The notes beneath the pieces are model-generated. The model had not been told where the DNA came from. It searched no databases and worked only from the letters and a program-made list of their open reading frames with translations. A DNA stretch of 64,000 bases from VXNE01 sp963665455 (GTDB lineage Bacteria > Pseudomonadota > Gammaproteobacteria > Pseudomonadales > Azotimanducaceae), in the NCBI GenBank assembly GCA_963665455.1, contig OY762279.1:1054001-1118000 (forward strand), written 5' to 3'. This document shows positions 7,637 through 15,921 of the stretch, piece by piece. The first letter of the stretch is position 1, and every line of letters begins with the position of its first letter. The position numbers and the translations under genes were made by a program.

Positions 7637-8716
7637 TCAACGCCCGTGCGACGGACCGGCGCCGGCACCAACCGACGCCCGCCCGAAGGCATCCGGCATC
7701 TTCGCGGCTGCCCGGGCCGCCTCCGGCGCCACCATCCCCGCGCGCACGAGTTCGAGAAGGCTCTGGTCCAGGGTCCGCATGCCCTCGGCCGCGCCCGTCT
7801 GGATCGCGGAGTAAATCTGCGCCGCCTTGTCCTCGCGGATGAGGTTGCGGATTGCCGGGGTGGCCACGAGCACCTCCCGCGCCGCCGCCCGGCCGCCACC
7901 GATCCGGGGCACCAGGGTCTGCGAAATGACCGCGTGAAGGGACTCGGAAAGCGCGGTTCGGACCCCCGCCTTCTCGCCCGCCGGAAACGCGTCCACGATG
8001 CGGTCGATGGACTTGGCCGCCGAGCCCGTGTGCAGCGTCGCGAACACGAGATGCCCGGTCTCCGCCGCGGTCAACGCCAGGGCGATGGTCTCCGGGTCGC
8101 GCATCTCCCCCACGAGAATCACGTCCGGGTCTTCGCGCAAGGCCGCACGGAGCGCGGCGTCGAAGCTCGTGGTGTCCCGGCCGACCTCGCGCTGATGCAC
8201 CAGGCAGCGCTTGTTGCCGTGCACGAACTCGATGGGATCCTCGATGGTGAGGACGTGTCCGGCACGGTGTGCGTTGATGAAGTCGATCATCGCCGCCAAG
8301 GTGGTGCTCTTGCCGGAGCCGGTCGGTCCCGTCACCAGCACGAGCCCCCGGGGCGCACAGGCGATGTCCCGGTAGACCGCGCCCATGTCCAGCGCCTCCA
8401 TGCCGGGCACGTCCGACGGGATGGCGCGGAACGCCGCGGCCGGGCCCCGATGCTGCCGATAGGCATTCACCCGGAAGCGGAGGCCCCCGGGCCGCTCGCA
8501 GGCGAAATCCACCTCCGTCGAACCATCGAAAGCCCGCCGCCGTTCCTCCCCCATGACCTCCCGCACCATGGCGCGCACGTCGGACGCCATCAGGGCCGGC
8601 CCGTCGAGGGGACGCATGTCTCCGTCCACGCGCAGCAGCGGTGGCATGCCCGTTGATAGGTGCAGGTCCGACGCGCCGCGCTCGACAACGCATGCCAATA
8701 GCTCCCCGATTTCCAT
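7637..8716 (-). CDS. pilT: Type IV pilus retraction ATPase PilT
   Basis: Hexameric secretion-superfamily ATPase that powers type IV pilus retraction and twitching motility, at the inner-membrane pilus base. 359 residues; E. coli-type relatives are about 345. Visible elements are ASDLHLSTGMPP (15-26), Walker A GPTGSGKST (130-138), Asp box TIEDPIEF (158-165), Walker B region EDPDVILVGEMRD (195-207), His box TGHLVFATLHT (220-230), and the C-terminal AIRNLIREDK and GMRTLDQSL, the latter like the PilT AIRNLIRE signature region. The last 25 residues are Ala/Gly-rich and variable. Unlike many pseudomonads, no pilU follows; two tiny genes do. Confidence 0.96.
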   Translation of the reverse strand: MEIGELLACVVERGASDLHLSTGMPPLLRVDGDMRPLDGPALMASDVRAMVREVMGEERRRAFDGSTEVDFACERPGGLRFRVNAYRQHRGPAAAFRAIPSDVPGMEALDMGAVYRDIACAPRGLVLVTGPTGSGKSTTLAAMIDFINAHRAGHVLTIEDPIEFVHGNKRCLVHQREVGRDTTSFDAALRAALREDPDVILVGEMRDPETIALALTAAETGHLVFATLHTGSAAKSIDRIVDAFPAGEKAGVRTALSESLHAVISQTLVPRIGGGRAAAREVLVATPAIRNLIREDKAAQIYSAIQTGAAEGMRTLDQSLLELVRAGMVAPEAARAAAKMPDAFGRASVGAGAGPSHGR

Positions 8717-8838
8717 CCTCTTCCGTCTCCGACGCTCCAGAAGGCCATCCTAGAGAGGCATCGCGGCGGTGCCTGTCAGTTTCCGTCCATCCGTAGGTGC
8801 CGCCGCCTCCCAAGGACGTGTGCGCCCGGTCGCACGCC

Positions 8839-8874
8839 GGGGCCAACACGGGGGCTATACGGGGGTCACGGGGG
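8839..8874 (+). other. Canonical G-quadruplex motif upstream of pilT
   Basis: Four guanine runs of 4, 5, 5 and 5 are separated by loops of 7, 6 and 4 bases, meeting the usual intramolecular G-quadruplex rule on the plus strand. It includes three copies of ACGGGGG. It sits in the 238-bp gap between divergent pilT and the flavin oxidoreductase gene, where the rest shows no clear gene. Confidence 0.55.
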
Positions 8875-8954
8875 CCGATCCGACTTGCGCCCTCGCCTCC
8901 GTTGAATCACAGTGCCCCGCTCCGAACACTGGCGCGGGCTACGAGAGGAAAGCA

Positions 8955-9953
8955 ATGAGACTGGGCGTTCTGGCGGGCGGGGGGAATGCATGGCGCGACT
9001 CCCTGGAGAAGGTGCGCATCGCGGAATCCCTCGGCTACGAGATGGTGGGGAGCGGCGAGGCCTGGGGGCCGTCCACGGTGCCGTGGATGACGCTCCTCGC
9101 CGAGCACACCGAACGCATGGCCGTGGGCACGGGCATCCTCAACATCTACTCGCGTTCGCCGGCGGCCATCGCGCAGGAGTTCGCGATGCTGGAGATCGTC
9201 TCCGGCGGGCGCATGGTCTGCGGGCTCGGCTCCTCCGGGCACCGCGTGATCGAGCACTTCCACGGGGTTCCGTTCGAGAAGCCGCTGCGGCGCCTGCGCG
9301 AGTACGCCGAGATCATCGACCTGCTCCTGCGCGGCGACCGGCTCGAGTACCAGGGCGAGATCTTCCAGATGGGGCGCGGCTTCCGCCTCGACTACGAACG
9401 GCCCCGGGCCCGGGTGCCCATCTACATCGCCGCCATCACGCCGAAGTCGATTACACAGACCGGGGAGATCGCCGACGGCATCTATCCCATCCATTGGCCG
9501 AAGGGCCGCTTCCACGCTCTGCGCCGAGCCCTGTCCGAAGCCTCCACCGCGGCCGGACGGCCCGCGGACGCCGTGACCATCGCCCCCTTCACCAACGTCT
9601 ACGTCACCGACGGCAGCAACGACGAGGAAATGTGGCTCGCCGCCCGCCAGCCCCTGTTCCACTACATCAACCGCATGGGCGATTTCTACTGGAACATGCT
9701 CGCCGACAACGGCTACGAGGCGGAGGTCATGGGTTCCCGGGCCGCTTGGCGGGAACGGGACCGTGAAGGGGCGATGCGGGCGATCTCCGACGCGATGGTC
9801 CGGGAGATCGAGGTCATCGGCCCGCTCGAGTCCGTTGGGGAGCAACTCGCCGAGCGCGCCGCGTCCGGCGCGGAACTCCAGATGGTGTGGATGCCGAGTG
9901 GCTCCGTGGCCGAGGTCGGGGCGCGGCTCGAAGCCCTGCTGCGGACCGGTTGA
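8955..9953 (+). CDS. Luciferase-like (LLM-class) flavin-dependent oxidoreductase
   Basis: A 332-residue TIM-barrel protein of the bacterial luciferase-like monooxygenase superfamily, using FMN or F420. It begins MRLGVLAGGG with a good GAGAGGAAAG ribosome site; the open frame continues upstream but without family sequence. Typical segments are AESLGYEMVGSGEA, AVGTGILNIYSRSP, AQEFAMLEIVSGGRMVCGLGSSG, PLRRLREYAEIIDLLLRG and PIYIAAITPKS. Whether it is a monooxygenase or a hydride-transfer F420-type reductase, and on what substrate, cannot be told. It stops three bases before yggS; this gene is not part of the usual pilT-yggS neighbourhood and may be a recent arrival. Confidence 0.85.
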   Translation: MRLGVLAGGGNAWRDSLEKVRIAESLGYEMVGSGEAWGPSTVPWMTLLAEHTERMAVGTGILNIYSRSPAAIAQEFAMLEIVSGGRMVCGLGSSGHRVIEHFHGVPFEKPLRRLREYAEIIDLLLRGDRLEYQGEIFQMGRGFRLDYERPRARVPIYIAAITPKSITQTGEIADGIYPIHWPKGRFHALRRALSEASTAAGRPADAVTIAPFTNVYVTDGSNDEEMWLAARQPLFHYINRMGDFYWNMLADNGYEAEVMGSRAAWRERDREGAMRAISDAMVREIEVIGPLESVGEQLAERAASGAELQMVWMPSGSVAEVGARLEALLRTG

Positions 9954-9956
9954 GCC

Positions 9957-10655
9957 ATGCGCCGCGCGGCACCGGCCGCCCCTCCCGGGCATCCCGCCGA
10001 GGCCGTCGCGGCCGCGGTGCGGCGCGCGGCCGTGGACGCCGGACGCAGCCCCGAACCCGTCCGGTTGGTCGCGGTCTCGAAGACGCGCTCCCTAGAGGAA
10101 GTCCGCGCGGCGGCCCGGGCCGGCATTCGCCACTTCGGGGAGAACTTCCTGCAGGACGCGCTGCCAAAGGTCCAAGCCCTTAGCGGCGTGACCTGGCACT
10201 TCATCGGTAGGATCCAATCCAACAAGACCCGCGACATCGCCGGCCACTTCCAGTGGGTACACACCCTCGACCGTCCCCGGATCGCGGAGCGCCTGCAGCG
10301 CCACCGGGGGGACCTGCCGCCCCTCGATGTCTGCATCCAGGTGAACGTGGACGCCGAGGCGGGCAAGGCCGGCGTTTCGCCCGATGGCGTCGGGGAGCTC
10401 GTGGAGGCCGTACACGCCCTCGACCGCCTGCGCCTGCGCGGCTTGATGGCCATCCCCGCGCTCCGGGACGATCCCGAGGAGACGCGCCCAAGCTTCGCCC
10501 GCATGCGCGAACTGTTCGAGGCGCACGCCGCCAGGGGCGGCGACCACTGGGACACCCTGTCCATGGGGATGACCGCAGACTACGCGATCGCCATCCAGGA
10601 AGGTTCGACGTGCGTGCGCATCGGCACGGCGATCTTCGGGCCCCGGAGAACATAG
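9957..10655 (+). CDS. yggS: PLP homeostasis protein YggS/PLPBP
   Basis: Pyridoxal-phosphate-binding protein of the YggS/PROSC family, a cytosolic alanine-racemase-fold monomer that controls free PLP and affects amino-acid pools; no enzymatic activity is established. 232 residues. The PLP lysine is in VAVSK (K42); HFGENFLQ, WHFIGRIQSNKTRDIAG, NVDAEAGKAGV, LMAIPAL, and SMGMTADYAIAIQEGSTCVRIGTAIFG are all family landmarks. The N-terminal about 15 residues are unusually Ala/Pro-rich. The stop codon is immediately followed by the proC GTG start, the classical yggS-proC arrangement. Confidence 0.96.
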   Translation: MRRAAPAAPPGHPAEAVAAAVRRAAVDAGRSPEPVRLVAVSKTRSLEEVRAAARAGIRHFGENFLQDALPKVQALSGVTWHFIGRIQSNKTRDIAGHFQWVHTLDRPRIAERLQRHRGDLPPLDVCIQVNVDAEAGKAGVSPDGVGELVEAVHALDRLRLRGLMAIPALRDDPEETRPSFARMRELFEAHAARGGDHWDTLSMGMTADYAIAIQEGSTCVRIGTAIFGPRRT

Positions 10656-11450
10656 GTGACGCGCATCGCCTTCGTCGGCGGGGGCAACATGGCCTTCGCC
10701 CTGGTGCAGGGATTGCGCGACCGGACCGCATTCGAGATGGTCGTGGCGGATCCGGTGCCCGCCCAGCGCACACGTTTCGAGGGCGTCGCGACGACCGCCG
10801 ACAACGCTACGGCCGCGGCCGGGGCCGACGCCGTGGTGCTCGCGGTGAAGCCTCAGAACATGGCCGCCGCGACGGCCGGACTCTCCCTCGACGCCGGACA
10901 ATTGGTCGTCTCCATCGCGGCCGGGGTGCCGCTACGGGCCCTCGCGCGGTCGACGTCGCCCCGACAACCCATCGTGCGGTGCATGCCGAACACGCCGGCG
11001 CTCCTCGGGGCGGGGATCACCGGCGCCGTTCCGAACGCTGCGGTGGGCGAGCACCACTTGGACCTTGCCGGAGAGATTCTCTCCGCCACGGGAGAGGTGG
11101 TCTGGTTCGAGGACGAGGCCCACCTCGACGCCGTAACCGCGCTCTCGGGCAGCGGCCCCGCCTACTTCTTCTACCTGCTCCAAGCCATGACCGAAGCGGG
11201 GGTCGAGCTGGGCCTCGATGCCCACATCGCCCAACGCCTCGCCGTCGCCACGGCGCTCGGTGCGGCGCGCATGGCGGACATGGGCGACGCGGATCCCGCC
11301 ACGCTACGCGCCCGGGTCACCTCGCCCGGTGGCACGACGGAGCGCGCCCTTTCTATACTTGCATCGCACGAGGTGGACGCAGCGGTTCGCCAGGCGATCC
11401 ACGGCGCCTGGCTGCGGTCCCGGGAGCTGGCCGAGGAGTTCGGGAAGTAG
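10656..11450 (+). CDS. proC: Pyrroline-5-carboxylate reductase
   Basis: Last step of proline biosynthesis, NAD(P)H-dependent reduction of pyrroline-5-carboxylate. The 264-residue protein starts at GTG 10656, directly abutting yggS, with CGGAGAA as ribosome site. Rossmann motif VGGGNMAFAL (7-16), AVKPQNM, VSIAAGVPL, RCMPNTPALLGAGITG, LSGSGPAYFFYLLQAM and VTSPGGTTERAL are all present and identify the family firmly. Together with yggS it forms the widely conserved PLP/proline pair, and yggT follows two bases after the stop. Confidence 0.97.
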   Translation: MTRIAFVGGGNMAFALVQGLRDRTAFEMVVADPVPAQRTRFEGVATTADNATAAAGADAVVLAVKPQNMAAATAGLSLDAGQLVVSIAAGVPLRALARSTSPRQPIVRCMPNTPALLGAGITGAVPNAAVGEHHLDLAGEILSATGEVVWFEDEAHLDAVTALSGSGPAYFFYLLQAMTEAGVELGLDAHIAQRLAVATALGAARMADMGDADPATLRARVTSPGGTTERALSILASHEVDAAVRQAIHGAWLRSRELAEEFGK

Positions 11451-11452
11451 CC

Positions 11453-12040
11453 ATGGGTGCGCCGGTCGCCTTCATCATCCAGTTCGTACTGAGCGCCGTC
11501 GCGGTCCTCTTCCTGATTCGCTTCATCCTGCAGGCGACCCGGGCGGATTTCTACAACCCCATCTGCCAGGGCATCGTGCGCTACACGGACCCGGTGTTGA
11601 AGCCGCTCCGCGTCGTGATCCCGACCTACCGCAATCTCGATCTGGCCGCGTTCGTGGCGACCTGGATCGTCAGCATCATCACCATCCTGGTGGCGGTGCT
11701 GATGACGGGCAGCTACAGCAACCTGACCATCGTGGAACTCATCCATTCCCTCGGCCTCGAAGTGGGGGCGATCGTGGGCGGCGTCTACCGCACGCTGGAT
11801 CTCTTCCTGAGCTTCTACTGGATCGCCATCTTCCTCACCATCATCGTCTCGTTCGTGGCGCCGAGCACGTACAACCCGGTCATCGCCCTGCTGCACGAGA
11901 TCTGCGAACCGGTCCTGGCGCCGGCGCGCCGGGTCCTGCCCGCGATGGGCGGTCTCGACCTGTCGCCGCTCATCGTCTTCCTCGTGCTGGCGCTCCTGCA
12001 GCGGTTCTTCCTGCCGGGGCTCTTCCGACTGCTGTTCTGA
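11453..12040 (+). CDS. yggT: YggT family membrane protein
   Basis: A 195-residue inner-membrane protein made of two YggT repeats: one from about residue 8 (IIQFVLSAVAVLFLIRFILQ, with NPICQGIVRYTDPVLKPLRVVIP) and one from about 105 (RTLDLFLSFYWIAIFLTIIVSF, with NPVIALLHEICEPVLAPARRVLP). The repeated NP...P(V)L.P.R...P motif is the family hallmark. Four to five membrane segments are expected. Function is uncertain; homologues have been linked to osmotic or ion stress and to septum/organelle distribution. ATG at 11453 follows proC by two bases. Confidence 0.95.
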   Translation: MGAPVAFIIQFVLSAVAVLFLIRFILQATRADFYNPICQGIVRYTDPVLKPLRVVIPTYRNLDLAAFVATWIVSIITILVAVLMTGSYSNLTIVELIHSLGLEVGAIVGGVYRTLDLFLSFYWIAIFLTIIVSFVAPSTYNPVIALLHEICEPVLAPARRVLPAMGGLDLSPLIVFLVLALLQRFFLPGLFRLLF

Positions 12041-12045
12041 CCGCC

Positions 12046-13185
12046 GTGTTCCCGCCGCCCGATTCCGTGGGCATCGTGACGCCGCAGCGGCGGCGTTTCG
12101 GTGCGCTCGACCTCCAGTGCGGGGTACGCCTGCCGGCGTTCGAATTGGTCTACGAGACCTACGGCGAACTCAACGCAGACCGGTCGAACGCGGTGCTGAT
12201 CTGCCACGCCCTGTCGGGCAGCCACCACGCCGCGGGCTACCACGCCGAGACGGACCGGCGGCCGGGCTGGTGGGACGTGTGCATCGGCCCCGGCAAGCCC
12301 ATCGACACGAACCGGTTCTTCGTGGTGAGCCCGAACAACCTCGGCGGCTGTCACGGCAGCACCGGGCCGCGTTCGACGAATCCCGCCAACGGGGAGCCCT
12401 ACGGCCCGAACTTCCCGAACGTCACCGTGAAGGATTGGGTGCGGAGCCAAGCGATGCTGGCCGACGCCCTCAGGATCGACGCCTTCGCCGCCGTCATCGG
12501 CGGCAGCCTGGGCGGGATGCAGGCAATGCAGTGGGCCATCGACCTGCCGGAGCGCATCCGCCACGCGCTCCTGATCGCGTGCGCGCCCAAGCTCTCGGCG
12601 CAGAACATCGCCTTCAACGAGATCGCGCGCCAGGCGATCCTCACCGATCCGGACTACCGCGACGGCGAGTACGTGAAGGCCGAGGCGAATCCGGACCGGG
12701 GCCTCATGCTGGCGCGCATGCTCGGCCACGTCACATACCTCTCCGACGACAGCATGGGCGACAAGTTCGGCCGGGAACTCCGCTCCGGCGACATCGCTTC
12801 CGGCCACGACGTCACCTTCCAGGTGGAGAGCTACCTGCACTACCAGGGGCGCTCGTTCTCGAAGACCTTCGACGCCAACACCTACCTGTTGATGACCCGC
12901 GCCCTCGACTATTTCGACCCGGCGCACGAATACGGCGACGACCTGGTGGCCGCGCTGTCCGTCGCCCGGTGTGCATTTCTGGTCGTCTCCTTCTCCACCG
13001 ATTGGCGCTTCGCCCCGGAGCGTTCGGACGAGATCGTCGATGCCCTCGTGGCGGCCCGGCGCGACGTCGTGAGCGTGGGCGTCGAGGCCTCCCACGGCCA
13101 CGATTCGTTCCTGCTGCCCGTGCCGCGCTATCTGGCCGTCCTGTCCGAGTATTTGGACCGGGTGGCCCGGGAGTGCGGCCAGTGA
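12046..13185 (+). CDS. metX: Homoserine O-acyltransferase MetX
   Basis: Alpha/beta-hydrolase-fold enzyme acylating homoserine, the first committed step of methionine synthesis. The GTG at 12046 gives VFPPPDSVGIVTPQ, aligning with the known Pseudomonas MetX start and the same length (379). SNAVLICHALSGSHH, the nucleophile elbow GGSLGGMQAMQW, KLSAQNIAFNE, HVTYLSDDSMG, FDANTYLLMTRALDYFD and the catalytic His in SHGHDSF are visible. Some proteobacterial MetX enzymes use succinyl-CoA rather than acetyl-CoA; the donor cannot be decided by eye. It overlaps metW by four bases. Confidence 0.96.
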   Translation: MFPPPDSVGIVTPQRRRFGALDLQCGVRLPAFELVYETYGELNADRSNAVLICHALSGSHHAAGYHAETDRRPGWWDVCIGPGKPIDTNRFFVVSPNNLGGCHGSTGPRSTNPANGEPYGPNFPNVTVKDWVRSQAMLADALRIDAFAAVIGGSLGGMQAMQWAIDLPERIRHALLIACAPKLSAQNIAFNEIARQAILTDPDYRDGEYVKAEANPDRGLMLARMLGHVTYLSDDSMGDKFGRELRSGDIASGHDVTFQVESYLHYQGRSFSKTFDANTYLLMTRALDYFDPAHEYGDDLVAALSVARCAFLVVSFSTDWRFAPERSDEIVDALVAARRDVVSVGVEASHGHDSFLLPVPRYLAVLSEYLDRVARECGQ

Positions 13186-13781
13186 GGGAGGAACTGCGCA
13201 TCATCGCCGATCTAGTGGCCCCGGGGGCACGGGTGCTGGATCTCGGCTGTGGCAACGGGGAACTGCTCGCCCACCTCCAGCAACACAAGGACGTGGTCGG
13301 CTACGGACTCGACAACGGCGCCGAGGAAATCGCCGCCTGCATCCGCGCGGGGGTGAACGTCATCGAGCAGGATCTCGACGACGGCCTAGCGCGCTTCGCC
13401 GACGCGAGTTTCGACCTCGTGCTCATGACGGACACGCTACAGGCGGTGCGCGCGCCCGACGAACTCCTCGACGAGATGCTGCGCGTCGGCGAGGAGTGCA
13501 TCGTCACCTTTCCGAACTTCGCCCACTGGACCTGCCGGCTGCAACTCGCCAGCCGGGGACGGATGCCGGTCGCCAAGCACCTTCCCTATACGTGGTACGC
13601 GACACCGAACATCCACCTGTGCACGTTCACGGATTTCGAGACGCTCTGTCGCGACAAGGACCTGACGATCACCGAGCGCTTCGTCGTCGATCAGGCCTAC
13701 CGGCAAGGCGCCCTGATCAACCGTTTTCCGAATCTGTTCGGCACGACGGCCTTCTACCGGCTGCGGCGCACGCACGCATGA
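13182..13781 (+). CDS. metW: Methionine biosynthesis protein MetW
   Basis: A 199-residue class I methyltransferase-fold protein always paired with metX in proteobacteria and needed for, or stimulating, homoserine acylation. The GTG start overlaps the metX stop (GTGA). Landmarks are RVLDLGCGNGELLAHL near 17-32 (SAM-motif I-like), VIEQDLDDGL, SFDLVLMTDTLQ, VTFPNFAHW, LPYTWYATPNIHLCTFTDFE and a C-terminal NLFGTTAFYRL. Translational coupling suggests a stoichiometric complex or common control with MetX. Confidence 0.96.
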   Translation: MREELRIIADLVAPGARVLDLGCGNGELLAHLQQHKDVVGYGLDNGAEEIAACIRAGVNVIEQDLDDGLARFADASFDLVLMTDTLQAVRAPDELLDEMLRVGEECIVTFPNFAHWTCRLQLASRGRMPVAKHLPYTWYATPNIHLCTFTDFETLCRDKDLTITERFVVDQAYRQGALINRFPNLFGTTAFYRLRRTHA

Positions 13782-14218
13782 CGTCCGCGGGCGGCTGGAT
13801 GCGGTGCGCCATACTGCTCGGCTTGGCGCTGTTGGCCCTAGTGGGCCAAGCGGAACAGAAGGCGACGTTCGGCGACTACGCCGTCCACTACGTGGTCTTC
13901 AACGCGAGCTTCCTGCGACCGCAGATCGCCGAGCGCTACGGCATCGTGCGCGGACGCGACAAGGCGCTCGCCAACGTCAGCGTGCTGGACGCCGACGGGC
14001 GCGCCGTCGAGGCGTCGGTGACCGGCTCCTTCCGCAACCTCCTGGGGCAGGTCGAGGCCTTGCGCTTCCGTGCCGTCCGGGAGGGAGACGCCCTCTACTA
14101 TCTCGCGTCCCTCACCTATCCCCACGCCGAGGCGCTCCGCTTCGAGATCGTCGCCGACCTGCCGGGCCACGGACCGGCCACCATCGCGTTCCAGCAAACG
14201 ATGTACTGGGAGGATTGA
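13778..14218 (+). CDS. DUF4426 exported protein
   Basis: 146-residue protein starting at the ATG that overlaps the metW stop (ATGA). A signal peptide is clear: MTSAGGWMRCAILLGLALLA with cleavage expected after VGQA near residue 25. The mature part (FGDYAVHYVVFNASFLRPQIAERYGI...QQTMYWED) matches the DUF4426 family, which occupies this metW-rdgB position in pseudomonads. Probably periplasmic and beta-rich; function unknown. The conserved position inside a methionine/nucleotide-repair operon has never been explained. Confidence 0.88.
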   Translation: MTSAGGWMRCAILLGLALLALVGQAEQKATFGDYAVHYVVFNASFLRPQIAERYGIVRGRDKALANVSVLDADGRAVEASVTGSFRNLLGQVEALRFRAVREGDALYYLASLTYPHAEALRFEIVADLPGHGPATIAFQQTMYWED

Positions 14219-14220
14219 CG

Positions 14221-14823
14221 TTGACCACGGCGAGGAAGGCCGTGCTCGCGAGCGCGAACGCCGGCAAGCTGCGGGAGCTGGGCATGCTGCTGACCACGGT
14301 GGCGGTGGAGTTGGTGCCGGCTTCCGACTTCGGCATCCAACCTCCCGAAGAGACCGGCCAGACCTTCCTCGAGAACGCGCTCATCAAGGCCCGCAACGCC
14401 GCTGCGGTCGCGGGCCTTCCGGCCATTGGAGACGATTCCGGATTGGTCGTGGCCGCGCTCGGCGGCGCGCCGGGCATTTACTCCGCGCGCTTCGCCGGAC
14501 CGGGCGCGACCGCCGCCGAGAACAACGCGAAGCTCGTGGCGGCCCTCGACGGCGTCCCCGACCGGCGCGCCCATTTCTACTGCGCGCTCGTGTTTCTGCA
14601 ACGGGCGGACGATCCGGCACCCATCGTCGCGACCGGCGCATGGCACGGGGAGATCGTGGACCAAGCCCGTGGTCCCGGCGGATTCGGGTACGACCCGCAC
14701 TTCCTCGTGCCCGAGCTCGGAGCGACCGCGGCGGAACTCGCGCCGGAGGTCAAGAACGCGCTCAGTCACCGCGGCCTCGCCGCCCGCGCGCTGACGCGGC
14801 AGTTGGCCGAGGCGCCCCCGTGA
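14221..14823 (+). CDS. rdgB: dITP/XTP pyrophosphatase RdgB
   Basis: Ham1/RdgB house-cleaning NTPase that hydrolyses dITP, dXTP and related non-canonical purine triphosphates to monophosphates. The likely start is TTG at 14221, giving LTTARKAVLASANAGKLREL and 200 residues (E. coli 197); another TTG lies two codons earlier. SANAGKL (10-16), ETGQTFLENALIKARNAA, GDDSGLVV, PGIYSARFAG and the C-terminal FGYDPHF and SHRG(L)AA segments are the family motifs. It overlaps hemW by four bases, a common pairing. Confidence 0.95.
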   Translation: MTTARKAVLASANAGKLRELGMLLTTVAVELVPASDFGIQPPEETGQTFLENALIKARNAAAVAGLPAIGDDSGLVVAALGGAPGIYSARFAGPGATAAENNAKLVAALDGVPDRRAHFYCALVFLQRADDPAPIVATGAWHGEIVDQARGPGGFGYDPHFLVPELGATAAELAPEVKNALSHRGLAARALTRQLAEAPP

Positions 14824-15914
14824 GCGGCCTGTACGTACACCTGCCGTGGTGCGCGCGCAAATGCCCTTACTGCGACTTCAACTCCCACCCGCTGCGCACC
14901 CGGCTACCGGAGGAAGACTACGTCCGCGCGCTCCTCGACGACTTCGGGCGCGAACGGGAGCGCGCCTCGTGGCCGATACGGTCCGTCTATTTCGGGGGGG
15001 GCACGCCGAGCCTGTTTTCGCCCCGGAGCTTCGCACGGTTGCTGGATGCCTTCGACCTACCGGACGACGCGGAGGTCACGATGGAGGCGAATCCCGGCAC
15101 GGTGGAGACCGCGGGTGCCATGGCGGCCTACGCGAGCGCCGGCATCAATCGGGTCTCCCTCGGGGTACAGTCCTTTGACGACGCGCGGCTCCTGGACCTC
15201 GGCCGCATCCACGACGGAAACGAGGCCGTCCGTGCCGCCGATGCCATTCGCGCCGCCGGGTTCGGCAAATTCAACATCGACCTAATGTTCGGTCTGCCCG
15301 AACAAACCGTCGCCGAAGCCCTCGCGGACCTCGAGCGGGCGGTCGCCCTCGAGCCCAGCCACGTCTCTTGGTATCAGTTAACCATCGAGCCCCGCACCGA
15401 GTTCGCCCGGCGACCCCCGGTGCTGCCACACGCGGATGCGGTGGCCGACATCGCCGAGGCGGGACAGGCGCTGCTCGCGGAGCGGGGTTTCGAGCGCTAT
15501 GAAGTCTCCGCCTACGCCCGTCCCGGCGCCCGCTGCCGCCACAATCTCAACTACTGGACCTTCGGCGACTATCTCGGCATCGGGGCGGGCGCGCACGGAA
15601 AGCTGACGAGGGCCGACGGATGCGTCTTTCGAACCGCGAAACCGCGGCAGCCCCGACTCTATCTCAAGGATCCGTCAACGGTCGACACGCCGGTCGATCC
15701 AACCGAACTGCCCGTCGAGTTCATGATGAACACCCTGCGGTTGGTGGAAGGGGTGGGCCCAGAGGTCTTTGAACGGAGGACCGGACTATCGCCGGAGGCC
15801 ATCGCCGACACCGTCGCCGCGTTGCGGGAGGAAGGCTTGATGGAGGAGCAACGCCTTGCCCTGACGGAGTTCGGCCAGCGGCACCTCGACACCGTCGTCG
15901 CACGCTTCCTATGA
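14820..15914 (+). CDS. hemW: Radical SAM heme chaperone HemW
   Basis: HemN-like radical SAM protein now regarded as a heme chaperone rather than a coproporphyrinogen oxidase. GTG at 14820 overlaps the rdgB stop. 364 residues. The 4Fe-4S motif is WCARKCPYCDFNSH (Cys at about 11, 15, 18; CxxxCxxC) with the HemW-type spacing. FGGGTPSLF, EANPGTVE, GINRVSLGVQSF, FNIDLMFGLPEQT and the HemN C-terminal helix domain (VEFMMNTLRLVEGV) follow. It lacks the extra cysteine region typical of true HemN. The gene converges on trmB with only seven bases between them. Confidence 0.94.
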   Translation: MSGLYVHLPWCARKCPYCDFNSHPLRTRLPEEDYVRALLDDFGRERERASWPIRSVYFGGGTPSLFSPRSFARLLDAFDLPDDAEVTMEANPGTVETAGAMAAYASAGINRVSLGVQSFDDARLLDLGRIHDGNEAVRAADAIRAAGFGKFNIDLMFGLPEQTVAEALADLERAVALEPSHVSWYQLTIEPRTEFARRPPVLPHADAVADIAEAGQALLAERGFERYEVSAYARPGARCRHNLNYWTFGDYLGIGAGAHGKLTRADGCVFRTAKPRQPRLYLKDPSTVDTPVDPTELPVEFMMNTLRLVEGVGPEVFERRTGLSPEAIADTVAALREEGLMEEQRLALTEFGQRHLDTVVARFL

Positions 15915-15921
15915 CCGCTTC

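Noticed and set aside
10253..11450. Long frame ahead of yggT overlapping yggS and proC
   Set aside because: Only the part after 11453 is YggT. The upstream 399 codons are an out-of-frame reading of yggS and proC.
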